The notes under the pieces are model-generated. The model ran no database searches. It was not told the DNA's origin and saw only the letters and a list, made by a program, of their open reading frames with translations. From Candidatus Hydrogenedentes bacterium UBA2224 (lineage in GTDB: Bacteria; Hydrogenedentota; Hydrogenedentia; Hydrogenedentales; SLHB01), in NCBI GenBank assembly GCA_002348185.1, contig DDYW01000199.1, forward strand, positions 1-9,122: a DNA stretch of 9,122 nucleotides, read 5' to 3'. Below, in pieces: positions 1 through 5,993 of this stretch. Each line of letters begins with the position of its first letter. Within the stretch, counting starts at the first letter, position 1. The translations under genes were made by a program, and so were the position numbers.

Positions 1-434
<434 letters not shown>

Positions 435-437
435 AAT

Positions 438-464
438 CTGCCGAACTCAAATGGGGTTTGGCAG
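438..464 (+). other. Hairpin in the 23S-5S spacer
   Basis: CTGCCGAAC (438-446) pairs with GTTTGGCAG (456-464), giving nine pairs including one G-U, with a 9-nt loop. It lies immediately after the mature 23S end, where precursor-processing stems are common. It is probably a folded part of the pre-rRNA. No T-run follows, so it is not a terminator. The rest of the spacer (465-525) shows nothing recognisable. Confidence 0.4.
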
Positions 465-525
465 GACGCATCGGTGGATTTGATATCTACGTTGCATCTA
501 ACCCTTACATTCCTGTCAGGTTTTC

Positions 526-641
<116 letters not shown>

Positions 642-650
642 ACTTTGATT

Positions 651-692
651 CGCCCCCGGGATTCGCACGAATCCCGGGGGCGTTTTGTTTTT
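651..692 (+). terminator. Strong intrinsic terminator of the rRNA operon
   Basis: A perfect 15-bp inverted repeat (651-665 with 668-682; in practice 14 bp with a 4-nt loop), mostly G/C, is followed directly by TTTTGTTTTT. It lies 10 nt after 5S rRNA. This is a textbook Rho-independent terminator and closes the rrn transcript. The reverse strand has no comparable T-run after the stem, so it mainly acts on the + strand. Confidence 0.93.
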
Positions 693-763
693 CGGGCTCG
701 AGCGGCGGGGCGCGGCCGGCGTCATACCGGTCCCCGAAGGCGGGTGAAGGGATCCGGGCTGTT

Positions 764-850
764 CAACCCCATTCGGGGTTGGGTGGTTTTGGTGTGCTGA
801 TCCCCGGGCTGCGCCCGGGGCTACTCAGATTGGACCCCGTTCCGGGGTCC
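764..850 (-). repeat. Cluster of three GC-rich hairpins (REP-like element)
   Basis: Three hairpins stand in line in the gene-free region 693-881, between the convergent rRNA operon and cupin gene: 764-770/775-781 (CAACCCC, loop ATTC), 802-809/813-820 (CCCCGGGC, loop TGC), and 832-839/843-850 (GGACCCCG, loop TTC). On the minus strand the last two form a unit: short hairpin, 11-nt linker ending in TAG, then a hairpin beginning CCCC. The repeat at the right end of the window has the same plan. None has a T-run, so they are not classical terminators, although they may shield mRNA 3' ends from exonucleases. Similarity to REP-type intergenic elements is inferred from architecture. The remainder of 693-881 shows no gene. 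Confidence 0.6.
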
Positions 851-881
851 CCGGAGTCCCGTGTTGGCGTTCGAAGCGGGA

Positions 882-1214
882 TCAGGGATTCTCGGGGAGG
901 TAGTCTTCGCGAACGGGCGAGAAGACTTCGACGGCGATGGAATCTTCGAGGATCTCGGCGCCATGTTCGACGTCGCCGCGGATGGCCCAGGCATCGCCGG
1001 GATGGACGTCGCAGGTGGCGTCGCCGATGGCAAGGCGGATGTGGCCGGACACGAGGAAACCGGCCTGCTCGTGGACGTGCGCGTGACGGGGCAGCGAGGC
1101 GCCGGCGGCCATGCGGAACTCGGCTGTCAGGGTGCGGGCGCCCCAGGTGATGGTCTTGATGCGAATGCCGGGAAGGGCTTCGCGGAATCCCTCGTCTGAC
1201 CGCGTGTAGAACAT
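882..1214 (-). CDS. Small single-domain cupin protein
   Basis: A 110-aa protein made of a single cupin beta-barrel. Cupin motif 1 is seen as HAHVHEQAGFLVSG (residues 44-57), supplying the His ligands of a metal site, and motif 2 as PGDAWAIRGDVEH (72-84), ending in the third His. The tail FSPVREDYLP (98-107) is typical of small cupins whose motif reads HSHPHEQ, a group that includes the KdgF-like proteins of uronate metabolism. The substrate cannot be read from sequence, so no symbol is given. Start: GGAGG at 1222-1226 lies 7 nt before the ATG at 1214; an ATG two codons upstream (1220) is too close to it. An open frame continues upstream to 1373, but that part overlaps the glycosyltransferase gene and does not look like protein. 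It follows that gene by 31 nt and is the last gene of the minus-strand operon. Confidence 0.88.
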   Translation of the reverse strand: MFYTRSDEGFREALPGIRIKTITWGARTLTAEFRMAAGASLPRHAHVHEQAGFLVSGHIRLAIGDATCDVHPGDAWAIRGDVEHGAEILEDSIAVEVFSPVREDYLPENP

Positions 1215-1245
1215 GGGCATACCTCCGTTCCGGCAGGGGCCGCGC

Positions 1246-3507
1246 TCAGAATTGCCTTCCCGTACCATACCACTGGCTTCCGGCGTGATCCAGATGCAGG
1301 ACCGACAGGCCGTCGAGGCGGCGTGCTTTACCGAATCGGGCTTCCATGTCCACGGCGAAGCGGTAGTCGGCACCCTCGAAGTGCTCGTGTTCTTCGTATT
1401 TTACGGTTTCGAGGCATGGGGTGCGCACGCACTGGCAATAGCCGATGGGCACGCCGAAAGTCTCTCGGAGGCGGTATTCGCCGGGGCCTTTGAAGAGGGC
1501 GTCCCATTCGGCGTGGGGGTCGAGCTCACCGAGCAGGATACGCGCGGTGGTTTCGCGGGTGAGCAGTTTACGGCCTTCCGGCGCGACAAAGGCCACCTCC
1601 CCGGGCACCTCGGCCAGACGGGCAAACAAGTCCGTCGGGACAAGGATGTCGGCGTCGAGCAGGATGGTCCAGTCGCCGGAGGCCATTCGGACGGATTCGT
1701 TGATGAGCAGGCCTTTCGAGCGCAGGTTTTGCGGGGGGAACGGCGACCGGACAATGCGCAACTCGGGATGGGCCAGTCCCATCGAGTCCAGGATGTCGTC
1801 AGTTGCATCGACTCCGGGCACATAGGCGATGATCGCCTCAATGCTGTCGCGCGGCACGCCGTGCTGGTTTGCCACGGCCTTGAGGGCGGCCTGCATGCGG
1901 CGGGCGTAGCGGGTGCACACCATCACCACCGAGAACCGGATCTTCTCCGTGGATACGGGTTTGCGCGCACCTTCCCAGATCTGCAGGGCCTGGGTGACGA
2001 CGGAGCCGTCGATGTTCCAGATGCTCAATTGGGGTTCGAGGACGCCGCCGAGCCGTGCGGGTGTATACATGCCGCGTTCGAGGACCTCGGGGCGCATGGG
2101 GACATCATCGCGGAGGAGGACATAGCGGCCGTCGTGAGCGACGTGGAGGAGCAGTTTGTGGACGCAGGCCTCCATGGGGCACAGCACCTTTCGCTGGCGT
2201 CCGAACCCGAAGCCGATGTAATCCGCCGAGCCGCCGCCGATGGTGGCGGCAATGGTGAAGGGGGGTTCGAGACGGCCGAGCGGGGAACTGAGTTTTTCGG
2301 TGTTGGTGAAGGAAAACCAGCGGTTGCCGCCGGGCATCTGCATCATGGCCTGCCCTTCGACGGCGTATTCGGAGGAATCGAGGTCGCGGGTTGGGGGGCG
2401 GGTATTTACGGTCTCGCGGGCCTCGTTGGCAAGCGCGGCCAGCGTTTCGTCAAACCGGAGCCGTTCCCGGTCGATGGGGTCGTAGTATTTGGGTTGTTCG
2501 CGTGACGGGTAGCGAGACGCCTCGGCGTGAGCAGTCTCGGGACCGGTTCCGGTTTGCTGCGCGACCGGTTGGGTCTGCGCCGGCGTTTCGTGCTGCGTCT
2601 CGCTTCGGCTGCGGTTGCGCGGCCGCCAATAGCGCGTGACCTTGTGCAGGGCCCAGGCGCGCGCGTGCACCCAAGGGTGGTTGATGAGCCAGGGGAACAG
2701 GGCGCGGTCGATGGGGTTTCGGTACGACGTGTGCTGGTTCAAAAGCATGAGGAGGACGAGCCGCGCGACGGTGGGGCCGCGGCGGTTGAGGCGTGCCGCG
2801 AGGGCGCAGGCTTCGGCCTCGTACTGCTGATGGTCGTTGGAGAACTGGGAGGCGGATACCAGATGCACCTGGTTGACGGGGTCGAGCACGGCTCGGGGCC
2901 AGAAGAGGAGATTCACTTCGAGGCCCCGGGCCGCGACGGCCCGGGCCAGGAGGTTGGCGGCCGCTGCGGTGCCCTCGCTCTGCGCTCGCCCGGGGCGCGG
3001 CGGCGGGTACAAGACGGGATCCGCCGGGGCGATGTTGACGGACACCACGGTCCGGTCGCGCCATCGATCCGCAAGGGCCTGGGCGGCCCCGGCGTCGAAG
3101 GAGAACGGCGCGTGGACTTGAAGCCGCACCGGCACCCCGGCCTCGCTGGCGGCATCGAGCCATCCTTCCACGAGCGGGGCGGTGACGTCGGGAGGCGTCA
3201 GGAACACGTCAAACAGGCCGCGCTGCTTGAGCGCGGCCAGGCTGGGAGGCGGCTGGTCGCAGGCGGTCCGGAACGAAATGCGGGCGTCGAGGTGACGGCC
3301 CTGTTCGATGAGGGATTCGAGGGGAAGCGGGGCGGCGCCACGCAGAAAAACGTCGATCTTGGGCGTCTGGAACCCGATCCGGTTGAGGCGGAGCCAGCGC
3401 ATGATGTCCACGGGCGCAAACGCCCGGCCATGCGCGTTGCGCAGCAGGACCAGCCCCCGGACCGACGGCAGGCGCTGTTCCCCCGTGATCAGTTCCATAT
3501 GCGACAC
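1246..3507 (-). CDS. Multidomain protein with C-terminal GT-A (family 2-like) glycosyltransferase
   Basis: A 753-aa cytosolic protein with no signal peptide or clear membrane helix. Residues 523-753 form a GT-A glycosyltransferase domain: FSVVMVCTRY opening strand (525-534), KGLLINESVRMASGDW (598-613), the metal/nucleotide-sugar DXD motif as LLDADI (616-621), a likely catalytic acidic stretch EGADYRFAVDMEARFG (711-726), and a late HLDHAG (738-743). Such domains transfer a sugar from a nucleotide donor. Residues 1-290 have alternating helix/strand character suggesting a TIM-barrel, reminiscent of radical SAM proteins but with no CxxxCxxC cluster. Residues 300-345 are a Q/T/E/R-rich linker, and 375-515 look beta-rich and are unrecognised. 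The start is GTG at 3507 with AGGGA 4 nt upstream; ATG at 3498 (750 aa) is the alternative. It is preceded by a 24-bp palindrome and followed by the cupin gene. Acceptor and donor are unknown. Confidence 0.82.
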   Translation of the reverse strand: MSHMELITGEQRLPSVRGLVLLRNAHGRAFAPVDIMRWLRLNRIGFQTPKIDVFLRGAAPLPLESLIEQGRHLDARISFRTACDQPPPSLAALKQRGLFDVFLTPPDVTAPLVEGWLDAASEAGVPVRLQVHAPFSFDAGAAQALADRWRDRTVVSVNIAPADPVLYPPPRPGRAQSEGTAAAANLLARAVAARGLEVNLLFWPRAVLDPVNQVHLVSASQFSNDHQQYEAEACALAARLNRRGPTVARLVLLMLLNQHTSYRNPIDRALFPWLINHPWVHARAWALHKVTRYWRPRNRSRSETQHETPAQTQPVAQQTGTGPETAHAEASRYPSREQPKYYDPIDRERLRFDETLAALANEARETVNTRPPTRDLDSSEYAVEGQAMMQMPGGNRWFSFTNTEKLSSPLGRLEPPFTIAATIGGGSADYIGFGFGRQRKVLCPMEACVHKLLLHVAHDGRYVLLRDDVPMRPEVLERGMYTPARLGGVLEPQLSIWNIDGSVVTQALQIWEGARKPVSTEKIRFSVVMVCTRYARRMQAALKAVANQHGVPRDSIEAIIAYVPGVDATDDILDSMGLAHPELRIVRSPFPPQNLRSKGLLINESVRMASGDWTILLDADILVPTDLFARLAEVPGEVAFVAPEGRKLLTRETTARILLGELDPHAEWDALFKGPGEYRLRETFGVPIGYCQCVRTPCLETVKYEEHEHFEGADYRFAVDMEARFGKARRLDGLSVLHLDHAGSQWYGTGRQF

Positions 3508-3518
3508 GCCATCCCTGG

Positions 3519-3542
3519 CCGGAGCGGCCGCGGCCGCTCCGG
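3519..3542. repeat. 24-bp perfect palindrome between operon genes
   Basis: Positions 3519-3542 form a perfect, all-G/C 24-bp palindrome centred on GCGGCCGC. It fills much of the 56-nt gap between the stop codon of the TPM-like membrane protein (3564) and the start of the glycosyltransferase gene (3507), about 12 nt upstream of the latter. As RNA it could form a very stable stem with a minimal loop; as DNA it could be a symmetrical protein-binding site. No T-run follows on the minus strand, so it is not a standard terminator. An RNA processing or attenuation role is inference. Confidence 0.6.
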
Positions 3543-3563
3543 AACCCGTTTACAGACCATCAC

Positions 3564-4244
3564 TCACTCATCCAGCACCAGCAGCGTGTTCTGCAGTTCG
3601 TTCACGACGTCCGGTTCGCGGGGAAGCACCCGGGCGAGCGCGTCGCCCGCGCGGCCGATGGCCTTGCACAGGGCCTCGGCCCGGGATTCGCCGCGCAGGC
3701 CTTCGGTGAGCTCGGCGCACAACTCGTTCAAGGTGTTCTGGCCGAGTTTCTGGACGATGGTCTCGTCGGCGAGCACGGCAGCCATGCGTTCGAAGACGGA
3801 GAGGTAGATGAGCAGGCCCGTGCCCGCGCGCGTGTGATGCACACGGCGGTCGAAGAACACCTGGCGCGCGCGCAGGGCCACCTCGTCGCGCATCTGGTTT
3901 TGCGGGGTAAACAGGCGGCGCAGGGCGCCGGACGCACTGCCCGCGGCCGTTCCGGCCAGGAAACCGGCAAGCAGCGCCAGGAGAATGGCGGGCAGTTCGA
4001 GCGATGTCCACTGGAAATCCCAGCTTGCGTGGGGCTGGGGCGCCGCGCGGAACAGGAGCCAGACCATCGCAGCGGCCAGGGCGCCGCACCAGAGGCCTAC
4101 GATGTCTTCCGGGCGGTCGTAGCGTCCAGAGGCCGTGGCCACGACGGGAACGATTTCGGCGGAGGTTTTGGATTCCGCCTCGGCCACAGCGGTCTCGATG
4201 TGCGCCGTTTCGTCTGGGGAGAAGAACGTTGAAGCCCGCTGCAT
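3564..4244 (-). CDS. TPM-domain-like integral membrane protein (COG3762-like)
   Basis: A 226-aa protein that resembles the membrane companion often found beside TPM/YgcG proteins. Residues 1-40 form the start of a TPM fold (SPDETAHIETAVAEAE then AEIVPVVATASG). Two hydrophobic segments follow (about 48-66 and 80-104, the latter Ala/Leu/Gly-rich), then the second half of the domain (about 122-210) with GTGLLIYLSVFERMAAVLAD (141-160) and a helical C-terminus. The function of this family is not established. Start: GGAGG lies 6 nt before ATG 4244, and this Shine-Dalgarno overlaps the TAG stop of the upstream gene (TAGGAGG), so the two genes are only 10 nt apart and probably translated together. 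An open frame reaches 4280, but those codons overlap the previous gene and lack a better ribosome site. Confidence 0.85.
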   Translation of the reverse strand: MQRASTFFSPDETAHIETAVAEAESKTSAEIVPVVATASGRYDRPEDIVGLWCGALAAAMVWLLFRAAPQPHASWDFQWTSLELPAILLALLAGFLAGTAAGSASGALRRLFTPQNQMRDEVALRARQVFFDRRVHHTRAGTGLLIYLSVFERMAAVLADETIVQKLGQNTLNELCAELTEGLRGESRAEALCKAIGRAGDALARVLPREPDVVNELQNTLLVLDE

Positions 4245-4254
4245 GGGTGACCTC

Positions 4255-5058
4255 CTACCACGAACCGGTGGCGCCGCCACCGCCCGAGAACCCGCCGCCG
4301 AACGCCCCGCCGCTGAATCCGCCGCCTCCGCCGGCCCCGCGGGCGCCGCTTCGGAGGAAGTTGTAGAGGAGGACCGCCAAAAGGCCGAAAACGAATCCCC
4401 AGAAGATCCAGGCCCAGCCGCGTGCGCCGCGCCGGATCAGCGAGATGATCGTGAAAATGGCGAGGCCGAGCCCGCCGAGAATGAGGGCGAAATGCCACCA
4501 GGGCACGGGTTTTCGGGGCAGGGCGAGGCCGCGGGCCATCTTGTCGAGGCCTTCAACGCCGAGGACGATACCTTCCGAGAACTGACCGCGCCGGAACGCG
4601 GGGACGATGTAGTCGTTCATGATCGTCCGGGCGACCTGGTCGTGGTCATGTTTCCAGGTCGCGCCCAGCTCAATCCGTGCGGTACGGTCGCCCGAGGATA
4701 CGAGAAGGAGGATGCCGGTGTTCCAATCGCTTCCATTGACCTGTTCCTGACCGATGCCCCACTGGTTGAAGAGGATGGTTGCGAAGGTTTCGATGCGCGA
4801 GTAGCGTCCGCCGTACTGGGCCATGGACTCGATGGTCACCACGACGATGGGGATGGCGCGTTCCGTGAGCAGCTTGTCGCAGATGGCGCGAATCTGTTGT
4901 TCGTGTTCGGGGGTGATCAGGTCGGCCTTGTCGAGGACGAACTCGCGTTGGCCGGGGGGATCGAGCTGAATGAACTGCGCCCAGGCCGCGGCGCCGGGCA
5001 CCGCCAGGGCGAGGCAGAGCGCCAGCAGCCTGGTCCAACGGTTCATTACGGTGGGCAT
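4255..5058 (-). CDS. TPM-domain protein, YgcG family
   Basis: A 267-aa envelope protein. Order: signal peptide (about 1-29, LLALCLALAVPGAAAWAQ), TPM domain (about 40-172) with VLDKADLITPEHEQQI, AIPIVVVTIES and RIELGATWKHDHDQVA, two hydrophobic segments (about 187-208 and 216-235), and a Gly/Ser-rich tail ending GGGGATGSW. This layout is characteristic of the TPM (TLP18.3/Psb32/MOLO-1) family of COG1512. The domain would lie outside the cytoplasmic membrane. Plant TLP18.3 takes part in photosystem II repair, but the bacterial role is unclear; links to envelope maintenance are tentative. Start: GGAGG at 5064-5068 is 5 nt before ATG 5058; an in-frame GTG at 5064 overlaps that ribosome site and was rejected. 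It is the first gene of the operon, with a promoter 30-60 nt upstream. LemA, a frequent neighbour of such pairs, is absent here. Confidence 0.92.
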   Translation of the reverse strand: MPTVMNRWTRLLALCLALAVPGAAAWAQFIQLDPPGQREFVLDKADLITPEHEQQIRAICDKLLTERAIPIVVVTIESMAQYGGRYSRIETFATILFNQWGIGQEQVNGSDWNTGILLLVSSGDRTARIELGATWKHDHDQVARTIMNDYIVPAFRRGQFSEGIVLGVEGLDKMARGLALPRKPVPWWHFALILGGLGLAIFTIISLIRRGARGWAWIFWGFVFGLLAVLLYNFLRSGARGAGGGGGFSGGAFGGGFSGGGGATGSW

Positions 5059-5088
5059 AGGCACCTCCCTTCGATGGCAACCCCATCC

Positions 5089-5118
5089 ATTAGACAGGAT
5101 TGCGGCCCCGGGTGTCTA
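5089..5118 (-). promoter_or_regulatory. Sigma70-type promoter of the TPM-glycosyltransferase-cupin operon
   Basis: Read on the minus strand, TAGACA (5118-5113, 5 of 6 to TTGACA) is followed after 18 nt by TCTAAT (5094-5089, 5 of 6 to TATAAT). This predicts transcription starting near 5081 and a leader of about 23 nt carrying the GGAGG ribosome site of the first TPM gene. Consensus match and placement are good for a GC-rich genome. It has been judged by eye only. Confidence 0.6.
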
Positions 5119-5176
5119 CTTCCGCGGCGCATGATTACTCGCAGGGCCGACGCGGTTTGGCGCTGGAGAGGAACTG

Positions 5177-5220
5177 CCCACCGTGGGACGCAGCAGGCGC
5201 CATGGGCGCCCCACCGGTGG
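5177..5220. other. Run of small palindromes in the TPM-nitroreductase intergenic region
   Basis: The 241-nt gap 5059-5299 holds the TPM promoter and, further upstream, three short palindromic elements: CCCACCGTGGG (5177-5187), GGCGCC-ATG-GGCGCC (5196-5210) and CCACCGGTGG (5211-5220). A weaker GTTCGA/TCGAAC stem follows at 5224-5240. They sit between the 3' end of the nitroreductase gene and the operon promoter, so they could be mRNA-end structures, operator sites or a decayed REP-like element. No T-run terminator is visible for the nitroreductase gene. Confidence 0.3.
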
Positions 5221-5299
5221 CGAGTTCGAAGGGGTCGAACTTAAATCACCGCGAGTGGAACCCGTGGATCGGGCGCGACTCAAATCCCGACATGCGCGG

Positions 5300-5791
5300 T
5301 CAGAACGTCTCCCAGTGAAGCACCTCGTCGAGTTTGCGCTTTCCGATGTTTGGAAACTCGGCGGGATGTCCCACTGCGACGAGGCTGACGAGCCTGCAGC
5401 TTGCCGGGGCGCCCAGTAGGGCGCAGATTTTCGGCGCGTAGGGTTTTTTGTCGCCCGCCACCCAACAGGCGCCGAGGCCATGGGCGCGCGCGGCGACGAG
5501 GATGTTCTGCGTTGCGGCGGAACCGTCCTCGAGGTAGTACTTGCCGTCTTCGCAGAGCACGGCGATGCAGGCCGGGGCGTTCGCGATAAATTTGCCGAAA
5601 TCGGTCGCGTCGGCGATCTGTTTGCGCCGGGCGGGATCCGTGACGACGACAAATTCCCAGGGTTGTTCGTTTCGGGCGGTCGCGGCGAGGCGGCCGCAGT
5701 CGATGATGTCCTCCAGCGTCTCTTTTCGCAGCGGATCGGGTTTGAAGGCCCGCACGCAGCGGCGGGTCTTGAGGGCTTCAATGGCATCCAT
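5300..5791 (-). CDS. Nitroreductase-family protein
   Basis: A 163-aa cytosolic protein of the nitroreductase superfamily, flavoenzymes that use FMN and NAD(P)H to reduce nitroaromatics, quinones or related compounds. Seen: the N-terminal FMN-phosphate motif as RRCVRAF (10-16; the usual RRS has Cys for Ser), ATARNEQPWEFVVVTD (37-52, the conserved N-QPW-F block), and GLGACWVAG (105-113, the C-terminal GLG-C/S-W motif). It is shorter than classical NfsB-type enzymes (about 200-220 aa) but usual for the compact anaerobe-type group. These enzymes act as dimers, with FMN at the interface. The start at ATG 5791 has GAGGAG 11 nt upstream; the open frame could begin at TTG 5815, which would swallow that site. 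It is separated from the TPM operon by 241 nt containing a promoter, so it is likely its own transcript, divergent from the ABC exporter. The physiological substrate is unknown. Confidence 0.9.
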   Translation of the reverse strand: MDAIEALKTRRCVRAFKPDPLRKETLEDIIDCGRLAATARNEQPWEFVVVTDPARRKQIADATDFGKFIANAPACIAVLCEDGKYYLEDGSAATQNILVAARAHGLGACWVAGDKKPYAPKICALLGAPASCRLVSLVAVGHPAEFPNIGKRKLDEVLHWETF

Positions 5792-5828
5792 GGTAACCGA
5801 ATCTCCTCGTGGCAAGGTGTTTATGGTG

Positions 5829-5858
5829 AGCGTACCCGCGAAGGACAGTGAAGATCAA
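5829..5858 (-). promoter_or_regulatory. Possible promoter of the nitroreductase gene
   Basis: On the minus strand TTGATC (5858-5853) and TACGCT (5834-5829) are 18 nt apart, matching the sigma70 boxes at 4 and 3 of 6 positions. Transcription would start near 5822, about 30 nt before the ATG. Close by at 5860-5877 is a CCGTCC/GGACGG hairpin. The match is weak and stated only because a promoter is expected in this divergent region. Confidence 0.25.
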
Positions 5859-5924
5859 GCCGTCCCCGGGCGGACGGGGAGGGTCCCGCGACGATACGCA
5901 GGGGCCACGGGGCATTCAGGGGTT

Positions 5925-5953
5925 TTGAACGCGTCAGAGTGCTATGGTAGCAT
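5925..5953 (+). promoter_or_regulatory. Likely promoter of the ABC exporter-lipoprotein operon with an overlapping inverted repeat
   Basis: TTGAAC (5925-5930) and TAGCAT (5948-5953) are separated by exactly 17 nt, each matching 4 of 6 sigma70 consensus positions. Transcription would begin near 5960, leaving a leader of about 34 nt before ATG 5994. The -10 box lies in an inverted repeat TGCTA-TGG-TAGCA (5940-5952), which is where a repressor could bind. The operator idea is inference. Confidence 0.45.
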
Positions 5954-5993
5954 CCGTGCGTTCAACAGATTCTACGCAACCACGGATACATCC

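Noticed and set aside
435..525. tRNA gene in the 23S-5S spacer
   Set aside because: The spacer is about 90 nt and shows only one hairpin; no cloverleaf, anticodon arm or T-loop consensus.
3519..3542. Intrinsic terminator
   Set aside because: The stem is strong but no T-run follows on either strand.
1213..3807. Long plus-strand open frames (430 and 426 aa) opposite the glycosyltransferase
   Set aside because: They are antisense shadows in GC-rich DNA. The minus strand has the recognisable GT-A domain, sensible starts and operon spacing.
4135..5244. Plus-strand 369-aa open frame opposite the TPM genes
   Set aside because: It covers two genes with clear family features, ribosome sites and a promoter on the minus strand; its own product shows no domain.
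5250..5300. tRNA-like T-arm (CTCAAATCCCG) near 5280
   Set aside because: Resembles a T-loop only superficially; no acceptor, D or anticodon arms can be drawn around it.
5541..5993. Upstream extension of the exporter by 151 residues
   Set aside because: It overlaps the antiparallel nitroreductase and the probable promoter, and the translation has no exporter character.
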